This document shows, in pieces, positions 43,538-52,189 of a DNA stretch of 64,000 bases; the stretch's first letter is position 1; each line of letters opens with the position of its first letter. The notes below the pieces were generated by a model, which was given only the letters and a program-made list of their open reading frames with translations, was not told the origin of the DNA and did no database searches. Source of the DNA: Argyresthia goedartella (taxonomy: Eukaryota; Arthropoda; Insecta; Lepidoptera; Argyresthiidae). The position numbers and the translations under genes were made by a program. The DNA is taken from NCBI GenBank assembly GCA_949825045.1, contig OX463836.1, forward strand, positions 10,805,829 to 10,869,828, in the 5' to 3' direction.

Positions 43538-43767
43538 ATCTAGTCAACTTCCCAAACGCAGACGACGACCCAGACTATACAGACACCAGCATAACCTACC
43601 GGCCAGTCTCCTCTGACCTGCCTATAGCAACTACAGTCCAAGCACCGATGGCTCAGGACATCGTGTGCGCGATTTGTCTGTGTGGTGCTCATGAGGGAAA
43701 TGTTCCTTTGCCGTTGTGTCCGAACAGCAGGTGTGACGGGTACTTCCATACCGGGTGTTTGTATGAG
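43538..43767 (+). CDS. FANCL: FANCL exon (linker and RING/PHD-like E3 domain)
   Basis: A 230-nt exon entered in phase 1 after ccgttttattccag and leaving in phase 0 at gtgcgt (43768). It encodes VNFPNADDDPDYTDT, then a divergent linker, then VCAICLCGAHEGN, LPLCPNSRCDGYFHTGCLYE. C-x2-C, a Cys pair around LCPNSRC and the HTGCLYE end match the FANCL RING (vertebrate end: ...CGQPFHQICLYEWL), where the exon also stops after CLYE. The missing last exon should supply the final Cys pair. The RING recruits the UBE2T-type E2. A linker longer than in vertebrates is visible between URD and RING. I did not find the terminal exon downstream; it may be beyond 64000. Confidence 0.85.
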
Positions 43768-44040
43768 GTGCGTATATCCATTGTGTATCCAGTATTTAAT
43801 TCTAGTTAATCTGAAGATACTACTTTTGATCGCTAGACAAATAGACTGAATGTAGGAAACAAAAATGATGGAAGGACTTACAGCCCATTCACAGTGTTTT
43901 ACCTCTCACATGTGTCTTCAAAACACAGTAAGTAAGGGACATAGCTATGCGACAATCTCCTCCTCCTTCTTTCCCTTACAAAAGGAAAGCAATTAAGGGA
44001 CGGTTCTCACTTACTTCCTGTTTTTGATGACACATAAAAA
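43768..44040 (+). other. Sequence after the RING exon, nothing recognised
   Basis: Begins with donor gtgcgt. No feature is seen. It is presumably the start of the next FANCL intron. Confidence 0.4.
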
Positions 44041-44376
44041 TATTAATAAATGTAGCCCATAAATGTCCCCACCGAGGGGGCACGGGCTCTTCCCGGATGC
44101 CATTAAGATTGAGCCATACTCCTCCAGGCTGACTCAGTGCGGTTTGATGGAGCGGTGTCGGCTAGTGGCCAGCCCTGATTACCTACATTGCTATTGTTGT
44201 TAATACATTTATTTCAACCGGAAGACCCAAAATCCCTAAGATGCAGGTTCATTACCTAGTTTAGGGGTTTGAAGTTGAAATTAAATTAATAACACGGTGT
44301 ACAACAATTTCTCTGTAATCTTTAAGTAAAAACTGTAGAAAGTACGAATAAACATTATCTTATCTTATCTTAACCC
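44041..44376 (+). pseudogene. Retroposon 3' fragment with TATCT tail
   Basis: GC-rich start (ccccaccgagggggcacggg), then AT-rich, ending in attatcttatcttatctta (44355-44374), a pentamer tail typical of insect non-LTR or SINE 3' ends. Family not identified. Confidence 0.45.
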
Positions 44377-44785
44377 GACTGTCAGAAGTTATCAAGCTGC
44401 CCTAGTAGGGCCTCTGACACTGCTTAACTACTTCTTCCACCGAGTAGCGACAGTAGCCGGGACCTGCAGCTTGACGTGTCATCCGAAACATGGAAGCACC
44501 CGTAAGAAATGCCACTTAGAAACGGACACCCATCCGGTACCCGTATCGGCCAGATGTTGCTACCCGCACGATCGTTTCCGATGTGCGAATAACGCTAGCA
44601 TAGGCTAGAACGGACACTTGATGAAACATGTCTGTTGAGGTAAAATAACTGTGAACGGAGTATATGTGTTTTACTAGCTACACCAAATACTATATTTTAA
44701 AAAACACGCAGTAGCAAATGTTGACATTTTTTTTCCTAAATGGTATTGCCAATCTTTGGATGACAAGACTGACGACAACCCTCAA
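44377..44785. other. Unassigned repetitive-looking sequence
   Basis: Contains gtgtcatccgaaacatggaa and cacttagaaacggacaccca, which look like dispersed repeat sequence. No coding frame and no second copy in the window. Confidence 0.3.
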
Positions 44786-44867
44786 GCTGTAATCCTAACC
44801 ATTGAAACCTTCATGAAAATGAAATTTGAAAATAGTCCACGTATAGTTTCGAAGTAATAGCTATATC

Positions 44868-45893
44868 GTTTGTGAGGATTACAGCTTGCAAGCAAACGGA
44901 AGGGCCTATCGAATTGGTTTATGTTTTAAAAAATGTCCAGAAATAGTCCACACGACATGCTAAATTACAGAAATAGTCCTATTAACGATTCCAGAATTAT
45001 TAAGACATCTTGGTGAGGTTGTGGATTTGCGGATCGCCTACGAGTTTGAGTTTGAAATTTCTGTCAAATAATAGTCCAGAGATAATCCACCGAAATAATA
45101 ATAATTTCCACCTGGTTTACTTTAAAGAAGTGCATTAAAAATACAATGTTTAATTTCCCATACATTTCAAAACATGTACAGTCGTGTATAAGATCGTATT
45201 AGGGTAAACCCTAATAAACCGGTTTTTACCGGTTGAGCTCCGTGGTCTAGTGGTTTCAAGCTCGCTTCTCAAGCAGGAGATGCGTGTCTGAATCCGGCGC
45301 TAACCTTATATCAATGAGAGAAGTAATTTATTCAAAGTACATAAAACGGACGTTCTCACGGTGATGGAAAACATCACGAGGAAACCTTTAATCTCTATAG
45401 CTGCGGCGATGGGCTAGCCCCCTGTCACGCAATGTCTTTTTTTTTTCATCGTTGATAAACCTGGCCGTTCGTTTGCAATATTACCGTGTACGGTACGATA
45501 TATTTTAATCTTGCAAAATAAACAATCGTGTGCGCGCTAATCTAAGCAAGTTTGAAATTGCATCCCGCGGCCGCGCGGGCGCATGACGCATAGCCCTGTG
45601 TTGAGTGGGACCAGATTAAATTGTACAAAAATACTGAGGCACCTCAAAAAAATAACTAGTGGCTCTATGAGAACAGTAAACCTTGCGAGCCCTTCGACAT
45701 ACATACATGCTTAAACATATTGTCACGACTGACTGAAGCTGTAATCCCCACCAAGATGTCTTAATAACTCTGGAAACGTTGAAGGACTTCTTCTGAAATT
45801 AAGCGTGTCGTGTGGACAATTTTTTGAAACCTAAACCAAGTCGATAGGCCCTTCCGTTTGCTTGCAGATGAGGATTACAGCTTGTCGTCAAAT
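44868..45893. repeat. Long inverted repeat with arms of about 160 bp
   Basis: 44868-45032 and 45735-45893 are imperfect reverse complements. Both have ggattacagctt, tgcaagcaaacggaagggcc, tccacacgacatgct/agcgtgtcgtgtgga and ttattaagacatcttggtg. A further aagctgtaatcc at 44787 forms a smaller pair with 44875-44889. About 700 bp between the arms includes a tRNA-derived SINE. Either two oppositely oriented copies of one MITE or one larger fold-back element. Confidence 0.75.
45228..45425 (+). mobile_element. tRNA-derived SINE-like element
   Basis: gagctccgtggtctagtggt holds an A-box-like TGGTCTAGTGG. gtgtctgaatccg is a weaker B box. Downstream come gacgttctcacggtgatgga, aacatcacgaggaaaccttt and ctgcggcgatgggctagccc, a dispersed lepidopteran body. 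No full cloverleaf is evident, so it is not a tRNA gene. Confidence 0.6.
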
Positions 45894-46185
45894 ATTTGTA
45901 TATTTCCAGCAGTTGTATTTTATAAACTCAATTTTGTGTTACAAAAGACAGAATTTGACTTTGACATCACATGCTAGTATTTCATAGAATTCGTGAACAA
46001 AATTACCGTTTTGGCAGTTCCTTAAATGTATCTATTTTGAATAGTAGTCAAATACTGTATTTACACGGTCATACGTTGAAATACTTCCTGTATAGAATTC
46101 CCGGCGGCCCGTGGGCACAGCTGTGCCTCCGCCACTCCGTACGGGAAAAGGCGTGACGTTACGGTTTTTCCCCAGTGGCTGGTGA
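45430..46185. other. Spacer including the right arm of the long inverted repeat
   Basis: Outside the inverted-repeat arm (45735-45893), I see only a poly-T run at 45431-45438 and a GC-rich patch (cgcggccgcgcgggcgc, about 45567-45583). The short frame at 45971-46156 is not supported. Confidence 0.4.
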
Positions 46186-46189
46186 GTTG

Positions 46190-46315
46190 TCAGGGCGGGC
46201 GGCCCCCCGCCCTACGCGTCGTGAGCGGCGCCTGCCCCGCCTGCTTCGAACCCGTGACCTGCGCCGTGGACAACTGACGCACTAGACCATGGGAGTTGCG
46301 GATCGCATGTACTGC
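46190..46315 (-). mobile_element. tRNA-derived SINE head fragment
   Basis: The minus strand reads catggtctagtgcgtcagtt (A-box-like) and, 30 nt on, cgggttcgaagcagg (B-box-like GGTTCGAA), followed by a GC-rich body. The arrangement is tRNA-like, but flanks do not pair as an acceptor stem. Confidence 0.5.
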
Positions 46316-46800
46316 AGAGATAGTCTAGTCTTGGGCTCTACAGTCAGCATCAGATGCATGTGAGCACGCAACATACTCAAATATCAGACAGCTTTATCGA
46401 ACATAGAACATGGATAATGATTTAATTATTTTGTTTAAAACGGCGAACGAAGAAAACAAAGAAATTGTCATGTGTTTTTTTGAACGGAATAAAAAAAAAT
46501 ACGATGAAATTTGATTCTTTTCAACCCTGTTGGCTATGTGCACTTCATAAAACTCTCACCAGTGTCCGTTTCAGTTGCTCGACTAAGCTATCCAAGCCAA
46601 ACATGAAATGCACCAAAAAAATATCGAAAAATTTGTCGGAGCAGTAATTAAAAAGTTATTGAGCATTTTATTGGTCGCGCGACCGAAACGCAAGATCTAG
46701 ATAACAACGATGGCAAGAGGTCCAATTCCTTTTGTCAATTAAAGAGTCGATTTGTCCGTACTCACGACAGCACTAAATATCCTATCATTCAATAATGGAA
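46316..46800. other. Spacer, no gene seen
   Basis: AT-rich. No recognisable coding, splice or repeat signature beyond short A and T runs. Confidence 0.4.
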
Positions 46801-46814
46801 CCTAATCTGAAATA

Positions 46815-46965
46815 GTTATTTGCGTCATAAGGGAGCAAAATGATGTATTTACGGCGAGGGCGGTACATTGAATCCAGAGTGAAGGGAAGGACTCTACGAT
46901 AGAATCCTGAGCGTAGCGATGACGAAAATAATTTTGCTCCTGAGTGACACATACAACTTTTCACA
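46815..46965. repeat. Small fold-back repeat near Transib
   Basis: gcgtcataagggagcaaaat (from 46823) pairs imperfectly with attttgctcctgagtgacac (46930-46950). Around the inner part, gaatcc...gaatcct words repeat. Probably a short MITE about 130 bp long, ending just left of the Transib target duplication. Confidence 0.45.
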
Positions 46966-46971
46966 CCGACT

Positions 46972-47011
46972 CACACTGATTCGTCTAGAACATGCTAGCT
47001 GGACAAAAATA
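46972..47011 (+). repeat. Transib left terminus, RSS-like
   Basis: CACACTG (46972-46978), 24-nt spacer, ACAAAAATA (47003-47011). Compare the V(D)J consensus CACAGTG-23-ACAAAAACC. Exact border fixed by the CGACT duplication. Confidence 0.85.
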
Positions 47012-47342
47012 TTTTTTGATTTCTAATGGCTTATTTTAGCTTGAATAGCAGTTAATTGTTGTTACTAGTAGGATTCGAGACTATCCCGCAATTTAAGGGG
47101 GATATAAAAAATAAATAACAAAAAAATATTTAAAAAAATACATATTTATTCAAAAGAAATACACACCTTTTGGAAATAAATAAAGAAAAATAAATTGAAT
47201 AATTACAATGCACAAAATCAACGATATTTACAAAATTATAACTGTAACTTAAATTAAAAGGATCATAATAAAAACCTATTTCATTAAATAATTGATGCAA
47301 AACTACACAAAATCGATTTATTTACACATAACAATACAAAAG

Positions 47343-49640
47343 TCATTCTTCTTCACCCTCAGACGAGTCGGATTCTGTATAATCTAAATTATTTCTAATT
47401 AAATTACAAGTAGGTGGCGAAATGGCCACTGAAGGCGGGATAATTAAGTTACAGACTTCAGGCATTAACTGTTCGGGTTTTTTTCTACGAACGTCTCTGA
47501 GTGAGTTGATTAAAGGGTCAGACGATGCCAAAATAAGGTGGAGCAAGTCTGTATTCGTGGCAATACGTGAGGTTTTGCGAGTATTATGCAGCCGTAAACG
47601 GCGTATGTCTTTGTTTCTCGCTTCTTGGGCTTCTTCAGAGAACTGCCCAATCGGAAGTAACGAGGTCTTTATTACCTCAGTACTGTGCATAAGGATCTTA
47701 TGCACAGTGGCAGGCATGAAGTACCACGAATACAGACTTAAGTAGAGTTGCCGCGTTTCCACACAAAGGTTTTCAAATTTAACCAAATCGATATCATAGC
47801 CAGATGATAATGTTCTTAATATTTTTTAAACTTTTTAATGAGATTAGCATCTAACCCTGTAATCCCTGCACTCAGATCCGCGTTATCAAAAAATTTACGC
47901 GCGGTGTTTCCATCATTTGTATTTCCGAACCCTGGTTTTGGTTCATCCACAATCAAACCTTCCATTTTGAACATTTTCTTTATTGCCTCTGCGCGGTTTT
48001 TTACACTTAACTTATCGTCTTCACCCCTGGCTTGCCATTTCTTGATGTCCAGACGATAACTTATGTGCAACAAACACTCAAAACTGCGAATCCACGCATG
48101 CAGAGTGGACAACCCAAAACCAAAGTTTCCTTGCTGACCATCATAACCTTTCACTTCATCATTCATCGTTTCCGGCGTGGCTTTACATATGTAACACGTT
48201 TGTGCTGAACGTGTGTCCGTTAACGCGTTACATACTTTCCCATCGACCATAGTTAAGATAAAATTGTGTTTCACAGAAATTTGAACGTCTCCGACTCCAG
48301 CACCGACCGAGAAACCTCTTCCAGCACTTTGTTTGTTTCTATTTGTGTAAGCACCGTTGATTCCTTTGAGAAGATGAATTTGATGGGTCTGCAGTACATA
48401 GTTGAAGATGGACGGGGGTTTTGCCAAATAATGAGGTCGCCATCATACAACCTCAAAGGAACAAACGAATACACAAATAGGAACTCATCAGTGGCCTCGG
48501 AGTCCTCAAATTTCTGTTTGTAAGTGCTATGGCCAGAACTACCGTCACAACCCCACTTGCTTATCAACGTGAATGATGATCTAGGGAGCACACTCCTAAT
48601 GACTTCACTTTGTGCCATAAGCAATCTCTCCGTTGTCTTATCCAAAAGAGGTTGCACTTACAATCGACACGCGTTTCCGTCACAGGAATGTGCTCCGCTG
48701 AAGGAAAAGAACTATTAATTGACTTACGCATGCTATGCCACGATGGAAACGTGTTATGTCCCGCCTTCATTGACCACTTCCTCGCCGTCTTATAGGTATG
48801 ACTATTCCCCTTGGAGTCAAAGTAATAAGCCCAAGCTTCATTGGTAGACAACTGCCTACCATCAGGGCACGAAGTAGCTTTAGAGGTTTCACCATCACTT
48901 GCACGTTTTATTGCTTTTGCGATGCTTATCTTCCCCTCCGCTCTGCTTGCGACCTCAGCAGCAGTCGCCAACTCCTCAGCAGTCCACTTGTTCACAGCTT
49001 CTTCAACACGCCGTTTCTTCGTCTTGTGTGAAGCGTCTTCAAAGCTGCTTTTTGGCCTTCCCGGGGTGCGTTTCTCGGTGATTGATGAGCTGGACGCCTT
49101 TGGGCTGATCACATGAACCTTGAACTGAAAGTCAGCCCATTTTTCTACTATCTTATTCGAATATGATGCGATTTTGAGGTGTATTTCTCGACGTGACTCT
49201 TCGGTGATATTCGAGAGGTCAATCCTCGTAGACAAAAAGTCGAAAATCCGTGAATTCCGGTTTTCTTTATCATGTTTCACCCATTCCTCGAAAAAGTCAA
49301 TTTTCGAGACAGTGATAACGTGTTCTGAAAAAAAATAAAAATAAAAATGATGTACATAGATCGCGCAATGAAATTTTATCTTAAATTAAAGCTAAGGGTT
49401 ATGTCTAAGTAATATAAAAAAATTAGCCCGGGTACACGTGGATACAAAAAGATATGGTCCTTTAAACTTTTAAAAAGGTAAAAAATTACGCTTTTTCTCA
49501 GACTAAACTTTAGACAGTTAAAAAGGACACAAAACAGACATTTAGGAGAGGTTTGAATATTATAACATAATCTACATACCTTCAGCAACAAAATCCATTC
49601 CTTCAGCACAACACTTTTGGTTTATCACAAAATAACTCAT
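47343..49640 (-). pseudogene. Transib/RAG1-like transposase (spliced, three frameshifts)
   Basis: Minus strand. Exon 1 is 49640-49580 (MSYFVINQKCCAEGMDFVAE; donor gtatgt), a 255-bp intron, exon 2 from 49324 (acceptor ttttttttcag) to the stop at 47343. RAG1-core features in order: SKWGCDGSSGHS (first Asp, codon 48544-48546); TMVDGKVCNAL (second Asp, about 48242-48244); CYIC zinc pair 16 residues later, as in RAG1 C727/C730; LHAWIRSFE; NTNDGNTARKFF; HKILMH (H-x4-H, as RAG1 H937/H942); then FSEEAQEARNKDIRRLR with the Glu equivalent to E962. The frame shifts by one base near 48660, 48285 and 47810 (A-run). The N-terminal 200 residues are basic with an AT-hook-like TPGRPKSS. Comparison with RAG1 is from memory. 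Confidence 0.9.
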
Positions 49641-49830
49641 GAGACCCTTTCGATCGTGTAGCAAAATTGCAAGTGACGAGAATTAATCAAATACAAAATC
49701 TAACACTCACCCTTTTACCTGTCATTACTTAATGACATCCGTACTTTGAAACAAACAATTCTTGGAAATGTTCTCCCTGGGGTGTTGTTAATGACATGTG
49801 ACCATTAATTCTTGGAAATTAGGAGGTGAC

Positions 49831-49867
49831 TTTTGTCCAGCTAGCATGTTCTTGACGATTCAGTGTG
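49831..49867 (-). repeat. Transib right terminus, RSS-like
   Basis: On the minus strand: CACACTG, 24-nt spacer, ACAAAAGTC. Differs from the left end at two spacer positions and in the last nonamer bases. Followed on plus by CGACT. Confidence 0.85.
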
Positions 49868-49872
49868 CGACT

Positions 49873-50465
49873 ATGAGGAAAATTTAAAATAATGAAATAA
49901 CTATACTTTGTATCATACTTTCACCACTTTTACATATAACACAAACACAGATAGTCTTCATACATTTATTTAATAATATAAAACATTTTCAGTAGGTACA
50001 ATAAAAATAGGACCCCTCAACTGTCACGTCTTTGAGTGCGTTTTATTTGAGCAATGAGTGCCCACAGAGTATAAAACCATTCATTCATTAGATACCCTGT
50101 TCTTTCACGTGCAATTTGAATAGGTTATAAAGAGATAGGATTAACGTGAATGCTGCAACGGAAGCAAAATTGAACCTGATTTATTTGTCCCGGTCCGGGA
50201 CAATCACACACAGACGCCTGCCTGACGTGTCCCGGAGTCCCGGACCGGGCAACCATAGACTAGAGGTTAATTTTGTCAGTGTCTAGTGTATTTGAAAGAT
50301 CACTTGACGTGTTTTTGAATCTAACCTCAGATGTACGAAACTCTTTGCCTTCAACGACGCCACCGCCACCAAGCGGGAGCAAAGGCGCCATTAAAAATAC
50401 ACACGAACGAAACGCTAACTATAACTTAACTTAATCTAACTAAAAAAAAAGTTGAAGAAGGATGC
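49873..50465. other. Spacer with a GC-rich inverted repeat
   Basis: No gene seen. cccggtccgggac (from about 50188) pairs with gtcccggaccggg (to about 50249), a 13-bp fold-back. taacttaacttaatctaac near 50422 is a minor simple repeat. Confidence 0.4.
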
Positions 50466-50469
50466 TGAA

Positions 50470-50790
50470 TAAGTATATCATGGACGGATAGAGACACAAA
50501 TGTTGTTGAGTAGAGCTGGTACGGTTAATGAAGATCATGAGATTTCGGACACATGCGTAAAGGCAAATATAACCTGTTCCAACTGATCATGCAAGGCAAG
50601 ATCCAGGGACGTGGAAGACCTGGTCGCGCCCACGCACCTCCTGGCTCCGAAACCTCCGAGAATGATTCAGAATGAGCCCAACGTCCCTATTGCGGGCCGC
50701 AGCATCCCGTGTGCAGATTGCCCTAGTGATCGCCAACCTCCGATAGAAGATGGTACCAGAAGCAGCGGAAGAAGAGTTTTGTTCGTAAAA
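50470..50790 (+). pseudogene. RTE-type non-LTR, 3' coding fragment
   Basis: Frame pieces read FGHMRKGKYNLFQLIMQGKI, QGRGRPGR, then WLRNLRE and RAAASRVQIALVIANLR. This is the C-terminal zone of RTE-clade ORF2 (familiar as GHV.R..KY.LL..I..GKI.G.R..GR...SWL.NLR). It has two or three frameshifts. RT itself is missing and no tail is certain. Confidence 0.75.
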
Positions 50791-50959
50791 CAGTACACAA
50801 CGCGAGTTATATCAAAACTTATATATTAACTCATACAACGTTAGAGTGGGGTGAGCATAATTTCGATTAGTATTTTCTTTCTTTTCTTTACTAAAAGACA
50901 TCAAACAGATTTGTTAAAGTGGAGTATTTTTTTAGCAAAACCTTCATAAACAAAACACA

Positions 50960-51020
50960 ATGGATGGACTTAACGCTGACCTCGAGGACATCGGGAAATG
51001 GGCAATGGAGTTTTGGACTG
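50960..51020 (+). pseudogene. Small RT scrap
   Basis: DGLNADLEDIGKWAMEF resembles the post-YADD segment of the 29053-30288 RT (VEALNADLDNIRKWALSYG). About 55 bp only, with no flanking RT sequence. Confidence 0.5.
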
Positions 51021-51300
51021 CTCGTTTACCCCAGAGCTCTTTCACACAAGCAGCATGCACGTCGGCAGCCGTCGACTGCACCTGCCGTCGGCTGGTACCG
51101 GTACTAGTACTGGACGAGTCGACATCAGACTTCATCTCATTTTGCTCTCAGCACGTTGTTTGCGGTCGACTGTTGCCGACGCGTTTTATTGCGGGTCGGC
51201 AGCAGTCGACGGCAGGCTTCAAATGTGTCGACAACAATCGACAGCACATGCCGTCGGCATATATAATATACTTAACTCTAAAAATAATGGTTTCGCAGGG
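51021..51300. other. Segment rich in GTCGAC/GTCGGC words
   Basis: Between 51060 and 51265 the words gtcggca, gtcgac and ccgtcgg recur many times on both strands (for example gcagccgtcgactgcacctg, cggcagcagtcgacggcagg, acagcacatgccgtcggc). Open frames here are side effects of this composition. No family recognised; see findings. Confidence 0.5.
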
Positions 51301-51305
51301 GTGTC

Positions 51306-51563
51306 CTACGGTACTGCAATAATTCGGCGAATCACTTTCTTCTGTATTAAAAAAGGTCTATCTCTGTCTGCGGAAAGGCCCCATAGGTCTATTCCATAGT
51401 TAAGATGGTGGTGAAAGTAGCCATAGTATGCTTTAAGTATGTTCTCTCTGGTGAAGGAGGAAGTGAGCCTGCAGATGGCAAAGAAAGCCTTATTTAGCTT
51501 TTTTACATATCTCGTCAATGTGTTCGTGCCACTGAAGTTTTGAGTCCAATGTGAAGCCAACAT
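51306..51563 (-). pseudogene. Non-LTR RT C-terminal fragment, 5'-truncated at a palindrome
   Basis: The minus-strand frame reads FTLDSK-like start, NTLTRYVKKLNKAFFAICRL, ILKAYYGYFHHHLNYGIDLW, LIQKKVIRRIIAV. This is the RT thumb/C-terminal zone of a Jockey-group element. Sequence upstream is replaced by an exact inverted copy of its own first 23 bases (51541-51586). Confidence 0.8.
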
Positions 51564-51586
51564 ATGTTGGCTTCACATTGGACTCA
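51541..51586. repeat. Perfect 46-bp palindrome without spacer
   Basis: 51541-51563 equals the reverse complement of 51564-51586 (tgagtccaatgtgaagccaa... on both strands), centre cat|atg. The left half is the true start of the truncated RT fragment; the right half is its mirror. Confidence 0.95.
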
Positions 51587-51599
51587 TCTAAATATAAAA

Positions 51600-51815
51600 T
51601 AAAAAAAAAATATAAAATACAATATAATATAAAATCTCGTGTAGTTCATTATTTGTTGTTACAGCAGTACTTACATTGAAATGCATACTATGTGAAAATG
51701 TTAACTCTACCTATTCTGGTTCATCAGATAGAGCCTGCTGACGGACGGACGAACGGCCGGACAGACGGACGGACAGACAGCGGAGGCTTAGTAATAGGGT
51801 CCCGTTTGGCACCCT
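51600..51815 (+). repeat. Lepidopteran dispersed repeat with GGAC microsatellite, copy 2
   Basis: Partner of 40880-41090: cattatttgttgtt, tgtgaaaatgttaactctac, gacggacggacgaacgg run, agcggaggcttagtaatagg, gggtcccgtttggcaccctt. It lies between two RT fragments of opposite strand. Confidence 0.7.
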
Positions 51816-51829
51816 TCGGAATTCACCTT

Positions 51830-52150
51830 CACAACAGAAATGCATCAGGGCGACATGTGGAGTAGGTTCTATGCATAGATGTAAACCTTTATTTAAGAAA
51901 TTAAGATTTCTTACATTACCTTGTATCTAAATTAGAGAAATTTGTACATTTAAAGTACTACACAGTGTGAGACAAACCCGCCATAAAGATAAACTGTATC
52001 TACCTTACAGCAGCCTGGACTTTTTTAGCAAAAACATGTACTGCATGGCCATTAAAATATTTAATAAGTTACCTGACGATGTGAAACAATATGAAAGATG
52101 TGTAGTATTTAAGAGCAAATTGACAAACTAGCTGATGACTCACTGTTCTT
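51830..52150 (+). pseudogene. Non-LTR RT C-terminal tail fragment
   Basis: Plus-strand pieces: KPLFKKLRFLTLP, then MAIKIFNKLPDDVKQYERC and VVFKSKLTN, the last part of a Jockey-group ORF2. The upstream frame is broken. It could be the 3' part of the same copy whose 5' part lies inverted at 51306-51563. Confidence 0.65.
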
Positions 52151-52189
52151 ATAGTATGCGTTATATAAAACTTACTAAAAATGTAGATC

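Larger units (their letters stand above)
46972..49867 (-). mobile_element. Transib DNA transposon (2896 bp), RAG1-like transposase
   Basis: Terminal inverted repeats of about 36 bp with two mismatches, starting CACACTG at each end (46972-46978; CAGTGTG at 49861-49867 on plus). Flanked by the 5-bp duplication CGACT (46967-46971, 49868-49872), the length expected for Transib. Inside is one minus-strand spliced transposase gene with RAG1-core residues. Each end reads as heptamer CACACTG, 24-bp spacer, then ACAAAA(A/G)TN, close to a 23-type recombination signal. Three single-base frameshifts in the gene suggest the copy is inactive, unless they are sequencing errors in homopolymers. Confidence 0.92.

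Noticed and set aside
45228..45302. tRNA gene
   Set aside because: B box is degenerate and flanks do not pair; sequence continues into a dispersed repeat body.
46465..46647. Terminal FANCL exon
   Set aside because: Cysteines (QPCWLCALHK) do not fit the final RING pair and there is no convincing acceptor or W/L start after CLYE.
47682..47708. 12-bp inverted repeat actgtgcataag in the Transib gene
   Set aside because: Lies inside the conserved H-x4-H coding region, so is explained by coding sequence.
50611..50829. Independent small gene
   Set aside because: It is a shifted frame of the RTE C-terminal fragment.
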